Below are positions 48,119-57,724 of a stretch of 64,000 nucleotides of DNA, piece by piece (positions within the stretch are counted from its first letter, which is position 1; every line of letters begins with the position of its first letter). The notes beneath the pieces were generated by a model. That model did not search any database, was not told where the DNA came from, and saw only the letters and a program-made list of their open reading frames with translations. The DNA is from Henckelia pumila. Lineage: Eukaryota; Streptophyta; Magnoliopsida; Lamiales; Gesneriaceae. The position numbers and the translations under genes are program-made. Where the stretch lies: positions 24,848,622 to 24,912,621 of the forward strand of contig NC_133123.1 of NCBI RefSeq assembly GCF_033568475.1, given 5' to 3'.

Positions 48119-51100
48119 ATGGCTAGCCCAGCTGCGTCGGGATCCGGACTTTTCAAGTTCCTCCGCCCCGGAATCCAATATGTTGACGTCCAGGCAGCCG
48201 CCTTCTGGGGCGTCGCCGCCGGCACGACCGCCCTCTATTTCGTTCAGGTTTTGAATATTCTTCTGACTTCTCCATTTCGTTATCGATCTGAAATTTCCGC
48301 TTTACTTTTTTTTTTTGTATCAGACGCTTTGATCTCCCTCATTACCAATATTGTCGATGATTGATGCGGAAGTATAATTATCTTCTGTTTTGACGAGAAT
48401 TTGTTTATCGAATTTTAATATCAATTTCCAGAGTCCTGAGATTGTGTGGTTTGTGTATGTTTTTGTGTGGGATTTGATAGTTGGAATTCGCTTTAGCATG
48501 AGAAGATCAAATCTTGATGTGAAAAATTATCCTGCGATGTATAAACTCGTGCCCTGAGTTTATGCCTTGTGAAAGCAGCGACCAAATCAATCCCATCTGA
48601 ATTACATTCTTCAAAGACTCAACCCAATATAATCTCGGGAAAAAACTGATAAGATAATACACTAAGTTTTTTTTTTAATTTATTTTTGAGCTGTAATAAC
48701 ACCGAGTTTTAATTAACCTGGAAAGGTGGCATGAGGTGACCGAATAATCCTATAGACACTTTTTAGCTTTTCTATGCACACTCGATGGAGTTTATCTTGT
48801 TTAGTGTAAACATCTGGTAGCTAGCTGACTTGTTGAATGAAACTATATTCATATTCATTTAATGACTCCCGATTATAGGAAAAATAAGGGATATAGACCT
48901 GGTCTTGTTTTTAATTCAATAGATAGATCTCTGATTGGAAAGACTATATTACCCCTGCTTTAAATGTTTTCTCTCTCCTCTTCCTTCTTCTTTCACGTCT
49001 CTGCGTTGTTTTTTTTTTCTATCTTCTTTTCTCTCTCTCCCCTTCCTCATTTTCGCTCATCTTTTTTTTTTTTTAAATTCACCAAGCGGTTGACCGCCTT
49101 TCCTGCCCAAGCGGTCGACCAAGACTTGGGCTCGGTCGACCGCCTTGGAAAAGCGGTCGACCAAGACTTGGGCTCGGTCGACCGCCTTGGAAAAGCGGTT
49201 GACCAAGGCTTGGGCTCGGTTCACTGCCCAAGCGGTCGACCGCCTTGGGAAAGCGGTCGACCAAGCTTGGTCGACCGCTTGGGTCGAGCTTGGGTCGACC
49301 AAGCCTGTGTTGACCCAAGCCTGGGTCGACCAAATCGACCCAGGCTTGGGTCAACCCAAACCATTGTTTATATATTTTACTGTGTAGTATTATTATCAAA
49401 AATATTGGTGGTTTAGTAGTTAAAGTCTAAGAGGAGAGAGGAGTGTCAGGTTCGAATCTTGGAGAGGAGAGAGGGGAGGGAGTGAGGAGGGAAAATGAGA
49501 GTTGGACATAATTTTTTTTTTCAAAAAAAAAAAAGACCAAATTACCCTTAATTGAGACCCTTTGACTGAATTAAAAAGTCAAGAGTCCCTTTTATTGAAT
49601 TAAAAACAAGACCAGACCTATATATTTAAATGGCCTCCCGATTATATATGCCATAGGCTACAATGGAGCAAATGCTTTTATTTTTGAAGTACATGAAGCT
49701 CTATATTCTACTTGAATGAGGTCTGAGGATGATTGACAGTACTCAAAGCTTCATCGTTGGCTTCTCAATGGTGGTATCCATATCAATGAATTGTTTCACA
49801 AGCAATCTATGATTAGTAAGAGGAGAGGTACATAATAACAGTGTTTTTAAGGCGTAGCGTTGGCCTGTAGTGTTTTTGTCTCGTGATAGAGTAGCGTAAA
49901 TAGCGCAGCGCGTAGCATAAGCTATTCGTGCACGTCAATTGTTTAATTAAAAAAATATAAATATACTTATATATACAAGTAAGAAATATACTTATATAAA
50001 TAAATAAGTGAGATAATTAGTTATGAAACCATAATAATTTAGAAAGTCTTACAACTAAAACGACATGATCTAAAAATAATCGGTATCATCCAACTCTACA
50101 TAACTATCATCATCAAAACTATCTATGGTTGGAAAATTTCTGCTATCAAAGTTTGTTGAAGTCACTCCACAATGAATTTCAGCATCCATATCGTTCTCTT
50201 CCTCATCAATAAGACTCAATCTTGCTTGTTTGCCTTTGACTTTACCACCACCTATTATATAAGAGACGAGATTTAAGAATAAATGGTAGGTGACGACGTG
50301 ACGTAGATAAAATAAATAATTTGCATATATTTACTTGAACTTTCACCAACTCTCTTTTTTGAAACCATGGGATGAGTCTCAAATGCATTCTCAACATCTT
50401 CAACTCGTTTATCCGAGTCTAAAAGACTATCAAAGGCATCTGGCGGCACACTAACAATAGGATCACTTTCAAATATATCATCTTCGAGCCATGTAGTATC
50501 TACAGGAAGGACATGATCTTCTTTCTCAGTTATCCATTTATCATCCGAGTCAATTTCATCAACTACAATGGGATCAATCTTATCTCTCCTCCTAATGCTT
50601 CTCTCCCGTAGCTTGAAGTTATACTTCACAAACACCAACGCATTCAACTTTGCATGTTCAAGTCTATTCATCTTTTTTGTATGAATCTATTATTACAAAG
50701 AATTATGCATATAAAGTTAAAAGTATAATATAAAAAATTTTAAACAATTTAAATTCAAGTCGATTTAGAATAACTACCGACTCAAAAGTGCTCCAATTTC
50801 TTTCACATCCTGAAGCACTACAAGTGAGACTAAGCACTCGAATGGCAAAGTTAGTTAGCTCGGGTGTCTTACTTCCAAAGCGTTCCCACCACTTGGCTAA
50901 TTATAACATAAATCTAAGAACATAAGTATAAAATAGAAATATAAACGTAAGTAACTAAGTGTTAAGTACAAAAATAAAATTTTAAAAAGTAAAGGATTTT
51001 ACCCGGAGTCCGCAACATTCTTGTTTTTATTGCCATTGGACTTTCGAATTCTCCTTCTGCTTTGTTATAAATATCCAGTTGGATGTCCGCCTTAAGACGA

Positions 51101-53394
51101 GCATCGGGTGTCAACATCTTATCCATGCAAGCATACATTCCATCTCTAACTTCATCACAATCATAGAACCTTTCTTCATAACGCAATTGCGGGTTCAAAT
51201 AATACCCAGCCGCATGTAGAGGATGATGAAGTTGTGGAGTCCAACGTGCATCTATTTTCTTCCAAATTGGCTTGTACTTTCTTTCAACCCACCTTAGCAT
51301 GCTCAATTGTATCCGTAAAAATCTTCAATTTTGCAATATCCTCCAGCATTAGATCAATGCAATGCGCCGCACAAGGTGTCCACCAAATCCTCTTTCTAGT
51401 CTCCATAATTTTTTCCCCAGCTTTGATGCAATTCGAAGCATTATCTGTGATAATTTGAATCACATTTTCCTCTCCCACCTCTTTAACAACATTATCAAGA
51501 TAGTTAAAAATCAATTCACCATTTTTAATAGAAGTTGATGCATCAATAGATTTTAAAAAAAAAATTCCGGCATGACTATTCACCAAAATATTGATCAAAC
51601 TTCTACTCTTACCATCCGTCCAACCATCGGACATAATAGTGCATCCATACGTTTTCCATACCTTTTTATGCTCCTCATAAATAATATTGATATCATCAAT
51701 CTCGGCCTTAAGTATCCAAGTTCTTAATTCATGCATCGAGGGAGGCTTGAACTCTTTTCCATATTCGGAAATCCCCTCAACCATAGGCAACCAATAAGGA
51801 TCGTTCACAACATTTAAAGAAAGTGCAGCGGAGTAAATAAAATGACCAACTCTACGCTTCACATCAACAAGCAATTCTTTTTTGTAGGCTGAATTGAGGG
51901 TTTTTTGTCTAGGTTCCAAACTAACAAAGCCATCAAGAGTACCTTTTGATTGGGTGCCAGTAGTACCACTAAATCCAATTGAGCTGCCCCTTTCATTTCC
52001 ATGTTTCGATGATTGCATATGACCTCGGGGACCCTCACCAATCTCTCGTAACAATTCGCTTTGTTTGCTATTAAATTCTCTAGATTTCTCAAGTGATTCT
52101 ATAATTTCCTGCTTAACATCGTCCGGAACACTAACACATGATGCAACGCCTTTATGAGTTTGAGCTAAATGTTGCTTTAGGCGAGTAATACCCCCATTCG
52201 ATACATGGTGACAAAATTTACACCGAATGGATTTTTCTCCCTCATTTTGATAACAATACTTCCAACCAATATCTTTTTTTGAAGAATTCGTAGACATTTA
52301 CAATCACTTTTAAGTCAACAATCTGCCCAATATTCGGCCGAAGATTCAACCAATAAATCCAACAAAATCTGCCCAGAAATTAAACCCAAATCGCCCAAAA
52401 AAAGCACAAATTTGCACCTGAAATCTGCTTTGAAATCCAATAATTGTTGCTCAACTTTTCGAACAAAAATCACCTCAAAAACGCCCCAAAAAGAGCACAA
52501 AGTCGCACCTGAAGTCTGCCTTGAAATCGGACCTAGGGTTCATCTTCACCTCTGAAATCAGCTCTGGAAAAATAATTCGATTCTCAGTGGGGCTCTAAGT
52601 TTTCTTCGCGTGAGGAATTTTAGGTCAAAAAATTAATTTATTGGCTTTTATTCTTTTGCCCAAAAAGCGTGGGCTATTCCCTGAAAAGCGCAATTGTACA
52701 CACCGCAAAAGACTGAGTGTTATATAGCTCTCAGCGTGAAAATTGCGCTATAGCACGCTTTTAGAAACATTGCATAATAGGCATGAGAAATTTAGAGAAT
52801 GTGTGTTGATATGGTAAAGAACATAATGGAGAAGAGAAGTTAATGTATGATTAATCAATTTAGTGAGAAAGCAGGAGTTGAAGGATGATTGTTTTTCTAT
52901 TTTAATGACAATGTATGGAGTTTCCCCACTCCTATTTTAGTTGGCCAGTGACCTTAGTGGAAGCATGCATTTAATAGTAATGGATTTTACCCTCTACGTG
53001 ATAGGTTGTAGAGAATTGTTATTTTATCTTTTATATAGTTGAAATTCTTGTAAACATGTTTCTAAATGGCATCTTGAAATTTCATGGTAACATATACTTG
53101 GCTATTATGTATGCTTTGGAGCTCTGTTATCGTGTTTTTACTTATTAATATACATACAGATCTTTCCCCTCTGTAACCCAAAGAGGGGATTGAGATAGTC
53201 ATTATGCTTGTTTGAGCACCTTCAACATTGCACTCTGTATGTTGAACATTCTTGATGTGGTTAATTAAGTGTGTAATTTTTTTGCGTTCTTTTATATTTC
53301 TGATTTAGATTTTCCCTTCAATTTTCAAATTGGACAGCCTTTCGATTGGTTGAGAAAGACGTTTTTCGAGAAGCCCAACCCCGAAGAGAAGTGA
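48119..53394 (+). CDS. Cytochrome bc1 complex small subunit, QCR10-like (61 aa, two exons)
   Basis: Exon 1 is 48119-48247 (43 codons, donor CAG/GTTTTG). Exon 2 is 53338-53394 (18 codons plus TGA, acceptor TTGGACAG). The product is 61 residues: a short Ser/Gly start, FLRPGIQYVDVQ, one hydrophobic membrane segment (AAAFWGVAAGTTALYFV), then PFDWLRKTFFEKP and an acidic end. That is the form of the small single-span subunit of plant mitochondrial complex III (QCR10/UCRY); identity is from memory of the family. The 5.1-kb intron is far longer than the coding sequence and holds a TIR element and a hAT transposon. Without splicing, the first frame stops at 48364. Confidence 0.88.
49080..49350. repeat. 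GGTCGACC/AAGCGG palindromic tandem repeat
   Basis: A unit of about 45 bp (GCGGTCGACCAAGACTTGGG followed by a CTCGGTCGACCGCCTTGG-like block) is repeated about two and a half times. It then degenerates into overlapping GGTCGACC and CAAGCTTGG palindromes. It is GC-rich in an AT-rich intron. Confidence 0.85.
49406..49458 (+). other. tRNA-like A/B box pair (possible SINE fragment)
   Basis: TGGTTTAGTAGTT (A-box-like) and AGGTTCGAATC (B-box-like) occur in tRNA order within the TIR element. No clear 3' tail or flanking duplication was found, so this may be chance or a decayed SINE head. Confidence 0.35.
49839..52772 (-). mobile_element. hAT transposon in the QCR10-like intron
   Basis: Imperfect terminal inverted repeats (left CAGTGTTTTTAAGGCG, right complement CAATGTTTCTAAAAGCG) are flanked by an 8-bp duplication CATAATAA (49831-49838) and CATAATAG (52773-52780), 7 of 8 matching. 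The 2934-bp element encodes a hAT transposase on the minus strand, antisense to the host gene. Confidence 0.85.
50070..52297 (-). pseudogene. hAT transposase with internal deletion (BED finger, DUF659, dimerisation tail)
   Basis: Exons on the minus strand: 52297 to about 51003, 50896-50778, 50686 to about 50330, and about 50251-50070. Exon 1 begins with a BED-type zinc finger (CKFCHH...LKQHLAQTH) and continues through a DUF659-type catalytic region (MSDGWTDGKSRSLINI, ITDNASNCIKAG, WWTPCAAHCIDLML). At about 51290-51306 the frame breaks (IEHAK) and resumes one frame away at RKYKPIWKKIDARW. Related transposases have well over a hundred residues between these points, so an internal deletion is likely. 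Later exons give the hAT dimerisation signature (CSASGCERNWSTFES, then MNRLEHAKLNALVFVKYN) and an acidic tail. Not expected to be active. Confidence 0.85.
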
Positions 53395-54193
53395 AGAGAG
53401 ATGTGAATTATCTAGCTTTTGTCTCTAGTTTCTTGATTATGTTGTTTACTGCAGACTTGGGGGACGCCTCGGATGGAATAATAATGTTTTGTATTTATGC
53501 TCTTAAGCACATATAAATCATTTTTTTTCTTGTTCTGTTTTTTTGGTATTACTATTAATGCAGAAACAAGATCGGATATTTCTCGCTCCCTTCTATTTGT
53601 GGTTTCGCTTTTGCTATCTTCCATTACTCGTAGTTTTCAAGTACTTCGATTATGTTTATGGTATCTTCTGAAAGTTTGGTTATATTTATGGTATTTTTGG
53701 AAAATATTACCTGGAAGGATTTTATTTGCAATATGTTGTGGTCGAATATAATATAAACAATATAAGTAAAAAAAAAAAAATTATCATGACAATATAATTT
53801 TCTTCTTTTTTTAGGAAGTCATTTAATTATTTTTTGGTGGACAAAAAAATCGAATATGTAACTTCAGAGTTCGGAGAGAGAATTTTACTGTCTTCTTCGC
53901 GCGCGATTATACATACCTAAACATTTTTGGGGTTGTATTGTATTATTTTTTCGAAAATCTAAAGATGACGACAAAACTTAAAACTTTTAAAATGGCTATT
54001 TATACTATTTTTTTATATCGTATATGATTATTTAAAAAAAATCAATAATATAGATATTTTATTAGGATATTACAAATTTTTTGAATAATTATTTAAGAAA
54101 TTTTTAATTAAATTAAAAAAATATTTAAGGTGAGCAAAATTTCGATTTTATACTATTAAAAATGGTTAAATTAAATAGGTTCGATTTTGATTA
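53395..54193. other. 3' flank of the QCR10-like gene and AT-rich spacer
   Basis: The 3' UTR probably extends past 53480. From 53750 on the sequence is AT-rich with no recognisable feature. Confidence 0.4.
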
Positions 54194-54398
54194 TCTGTAT
54201 TATATTAAAATAGTTGAGACACCTAGAAAAACGGCTTATGTATGGACACCATATTTTGTTTCCACTTTTTCCCTCCTTCATTTTTTTGTTATCCATAATT
54301 ACATTTCCTACCCACAACCCCACTAAAAACCTCTCTCTCCTTTCACATGAAAAAAACTCATCTTTTAACACACGCGAAGCGTGTGCATTTTTCACTAG
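54194..54398 (+). mobile_element. Small non-autonomous Helitron (205 bp)
   Basis: It starts TCTGTATTATATTAAAATAG and ends with the hairpin ACACACGCGAAGCGTGTG, an AT spacer and CTAG. It sits exactly between A (54193) and T (54399). TC start, hairpin, CTRR end and A/T insertion are the four Helitron hallmarks. It is related to 2577-2764. Confidence 0.8.
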
Positions 54399-54468
54399 TT
54401 GTGATAAAAAATTCAGCTAAACTACGATTTAGAAATTTTAAGATGTTTTCTTCGTATAAAAATATTTA

Positions 54469-54555
54469 GATAGTGTTTGCAACTTCTAAAAATAAGTGAT
54501 TATGTATTTTTTTTTTATTCATGATCACTTATTTTTAAGGGTTGCAAATACTACC
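54469..54555. mobile_element. Hairpin MITE (87 bp, Stowaway-like)
   Basis: Nearly the whole element is an inverted repeat: GATAGTGTTTGCAAC...AAAATAAGTGAT mirrored by ATCACTTATTTTT...GTTGCAAATACTACC. TA dinucleotides flank it (54467-54468 and 54556-54557). A TA duplication would fit Tc1/mariner-type Stowaway MITEs. Confidence 0.6.
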
Positions 54556-54559
54556 TAAT

Positions 54560-55480
54560 ATTTTTGGAAATTTTAAAAAAATAAGAAATAGATTCTTAAA
54601 TATCTATTGGCGACGAAAGTTGGGCTTGGGAAATTAATTAAAATTTTGTAAATATTATAGGCTTTCATGAAAGAAATTTGGATACGAATTTACTCATTTC
54701 AATTTGTATATTTTGGATAGATTTCAAATTCAGCCAATAATATAGTTATTTGAAATTTATTTTATTTTATATAACGAGTGTGTAAACAATTAGACACAGT
54801 TATGTTCACCATATTACTAATATATGTATAACTCATCAATCACATCTTCGTTCTTCTCGTCATATTATTTATCCATATATTAACTATTTATTTTACATCA
54901 ATCAAATCATTAATTATTTATCTCACATCAATCAAATCATTGAATTTAAATTACTACATTACCCCTTATAAATAATATAATTTTTATTTTATTTATTGTT
55001 AAAATGACAAAATAGTTATTTAACATTTTTATATAAAATTTAATCAATCAAATTAAATAAATTATAATCTATCAATCAAATCCAATACTATTTTAAATAT
55101 CATTTCGTATTTATTTTTTATTACATTATATTACTTATCTATATATTACTTATATCATTACTCAAACCAAACGGTATCTTAATATATAGAGTTAGGCTTC
55201 AATTTATTGTTTCAATATTAGCAATAAATTGAAAATCCTGTATCCAGACGCAACTTTGATAAATTTTAATTAAATAAAAGAATTTAGGCCCTAATTCATA
55301 GAATTAATACTATATATTTTTAAAAACCACAAATTACATTATAATAACCAATAACTAGTTTCCTTTATCTGTCCGACCCAACACTCTATACTTGTTCTCT
55401 CTTCAATTTGTTGTGTCATCGTGATCGATTCGTGGCTGACTCGAAATTTAAATTTCTGAAAATCAGTAAAAAAAAATTAT
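54560..55480. other. AT-rich stretch without supported genes
   Basis: Low-complexity AT-rich sequence; I see no structure beyond short A/T runs. Confidence 0.4.
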
Positions 55481-55482
55481 TG

Positions 55483-55660
55483 TTTTGAAAGAGTTATGGA
55501 TAAACTGGGGTTCGCTGCTGCATGGATTGAAAAGGTCATGATAAAATGTGTGCGGACAATTACATACTCCTTTGCACTAAACAAAGATATTGTAGGGAAT
55601 GTGATTCCTGGGCGAGGGCTCCGACAAGGTGATCCTAAATCTATTTGTTTTATGCGCCCA
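55483..55660 (+). pseudogene. LINE reverse-transcriptase fragment
   Basis: The frame MDKLGFAAAWIEKV...SRxLRQGDP-type (here GRGLRQGDPKS) matches the fingers/palm segment of plant LINE reverse transcriptases, where LRQGDP is nearly invariant. It lacks the FADD motif and everything downstream, ending where LTR-like sequence starts (about 55672). It is a short dead fragment. Confidence 0.75.
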
Positions 55661-55758
55661 TGTGTTATCGTTCGTGTCACGCCCCGTGTCCAAGACGTGT
55701 CACTGGCGTTGTTTTAAATTTATAAAAATTATAAAGCAACAAGCCTCGTAGGTACAGT

Positions 55759-55930
55759 CAGAGGCGGAGCTGTGGACGGCACAAATTTTTTTCAAAATTT
55801 TTTATATGTAAATTTTGACTAATTTTGGAATAATTTGATATTAGCCCGGGTAATTCAATTCGAAAAATTAAAGCATTGGAGGGCTTGAAATTCTAGCCCG
55901 GGTAGAATGATAATCCTAGCTCCGCCATTG
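55759..55930. mobile_element. hAT-type MITE (172 bp)
   Basis: Ends CAGAGGCGGAGCT and AGCTCCGCCATTG are imperfect terminal inverted repeats. It is flanked by GGTACAGT (55751-55758) and GGTACAAT (55931-55938), an 8-bp duplication with one mismatch. Non-coding. Confidence 0.8.
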
Positions 55931-56617
55931 GGTACAATATATGTCAAACCAGTTTTTTATTCATAAATAAAAGCCAAAATAACTTGTCTTACATCCCAAC
56001 AAAACTTAGCCAAAAAGTAAATAGTAAATACTAGTAAAACTTGCGGAAGCGTCCATTACACAAAATAATTCAAAGTACTGAAATCCAACAAATCCAGAAT
56101 AATCGAACGAAATCAGAAATCGATGTCTTCTTTTTACCAACCCCGAAACGTGTCCTGCTCTTTATCATCTAAATCTTCTTCGACATCTAGGGAGGAAAAG
56201 TAAGGGGGGTGAGTGTTTTAGGAAACACTCAGCAAGTGGGGACCGATCGATCATATATATATATATTCATAAAAATGATTTAAACAGATTCAGATCATCT
56301 CATAACGTAGCATGTGATCATAACATAATTATCATTCAAAAACACTGCAAATCCTCTCATTACTTGTGGCTAACTGATTAGTCCCCTGTATATAATCCCT
56401 CTAAGGGGTGAGGTCATAGAACGGTTATTGTTACCCACCGCATCAGGGCCATAACATACATTATTCGAACATTTTCTTTCCACTTATAATGTAAATCTTA
56501 GTAGTATCTCAAACAAATTTAGTTTCATACATGTTGAAATGACCTAAAACTACTAGTGATTTTTTTAACTTAAATATACTTTAAACAATAATTTATTTTA
56601 GTACTATTAAATAATAA

Positions 56618-56623
<6 letters not shown>

Positions 56624-56652
<29 letters not shown>
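56624..56652. repeat. AT dinucleotide microsatellite
   Basis: Uninterrupted AT repeat within LTR-derived sequence. Confidence 0.9.
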
Positions 56653-56654
<2 letters not shown>

Positions 56655-57724
56655 TACTTAAAATAATTTAGCATACTTTAATATACAATATATATATAAA
56701 TATATTACATTCAAATAAATGCATAAAATTAATCACTAAATAATAATAAAAATCTCATGCATCTTGAACATAAATACGTAAATATAAAATCTCTGCATAC
56801 TCTCAAAATTCAAAATAATAAAGCATGTGCGGAATATTTATTTTAACTCTCAAACATTAATTTCATAAATTAAGCAATGGTCACGGGTACTAGCTGCACG
56901 GATATTCATACGACATCGCCGCCAGTCGGAAACACATTCTCTTCGTTAATATCTTGCTCACCTATACCATTTGAATCTAGTGAGCCTAGAGGCTCAGCAC
57001 GTACTATCCTTAGGTAACAACATGAAACCACACAAAAGCACACATCATATAAAATACGTGAATATACTTATACGTGCATGATCTTAAAAATATATGCATA
57101 TGAACAAGTAGAAATTAATCATAATCATCATCTTATTATATCATAAACATCATACTTAATAAATTTCATAAATTGACATGTCTTAATTTTTTAATTTTCA
57201 ACAGGTCGTATCCGTGTCGGTGACCTCATACTTAACGATTGATCAATCATAAAAATCAATGTACGTGGCGGAGTGGTTTCCACCTTTATGCTGCCACTTC
57301 ACCAACACTCGATGTTGGATCCATAAACTCATTATAACATAAATATTATCAGAAAGGTCACCGAGCTCAGGTATCCCGGCCTCCAACCACATCACTTTCC
57401 ACATTCACTTCAACTTTCATAAAAATGTTATTTTTCTTAACATGCCTTCAAACTTAACATAAAAATTTTTACATGATGCATGAACTTAAAAATTTTCTTC
57501 ATTTTTTTATTTCATGAAAATTTGCCTGTAAATATATATTTAATTTATTTTCTTAAAGATCATACTTATATATCTAATAAAAATGCATGCATTAATTAAG
57601 TATATATTTACGGACCTTTTATTTTTCCAAGGACTTGTTCGAACTGTTGACCACTTAACTTAAACCCATAAATTCCTAGACTGGCCCAATAAGCATTAAA
57701 CCCAACATGACTTGGCTCATTACC

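Larger units (their letters stand above)
48876..49648. mobile_element. Non-autonomous TIR (Mutator-like?) element with GGTCGACC palindromes
   Basis: Inverted repeats of about 32 bp (left about 48890-48922, right about 49594-49625, sharing TGGTCTTGTTTTTAATTCAA) bracket the element. A direct repeat CTCCCGATTATA lies outside both ends (about 48866-48877 and 49636-49647) and may be a long target duplication, as Mutator-like elements make. The exact borders are uncertain. It is non-coding; the apparent frame 48964-49416 comes from the internal repeat. Confidence 0.6.
55672..57720 (-). mobile_element. Mosaic of LTR-derived sequence, minus orientation
   Basis: 55672 to about 56540 resembles the downstream part of an element-1-type LTR (ACTTGCGGAAGCGTCC-like block, AACACTCAGCAAGTGG block). 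From about 56541 (TGAAATGACC) the sequence looks like the reverse complement of an element-2-type LTR end, including CTAGTGAGCCTAGAGGCTCA and a run resembling the reversed TTGGGCCAGTC block. Boundaries are approximate and no duplications were found. Confidence 0.45.

Noticed and set aside
48964..49416. 150-residue open frame (AVDQDLGSVDRLGK repeats)
   Set aside because: It is a translation of the GGTCGACC tandem repeat, open in several frames, within a TIR element.
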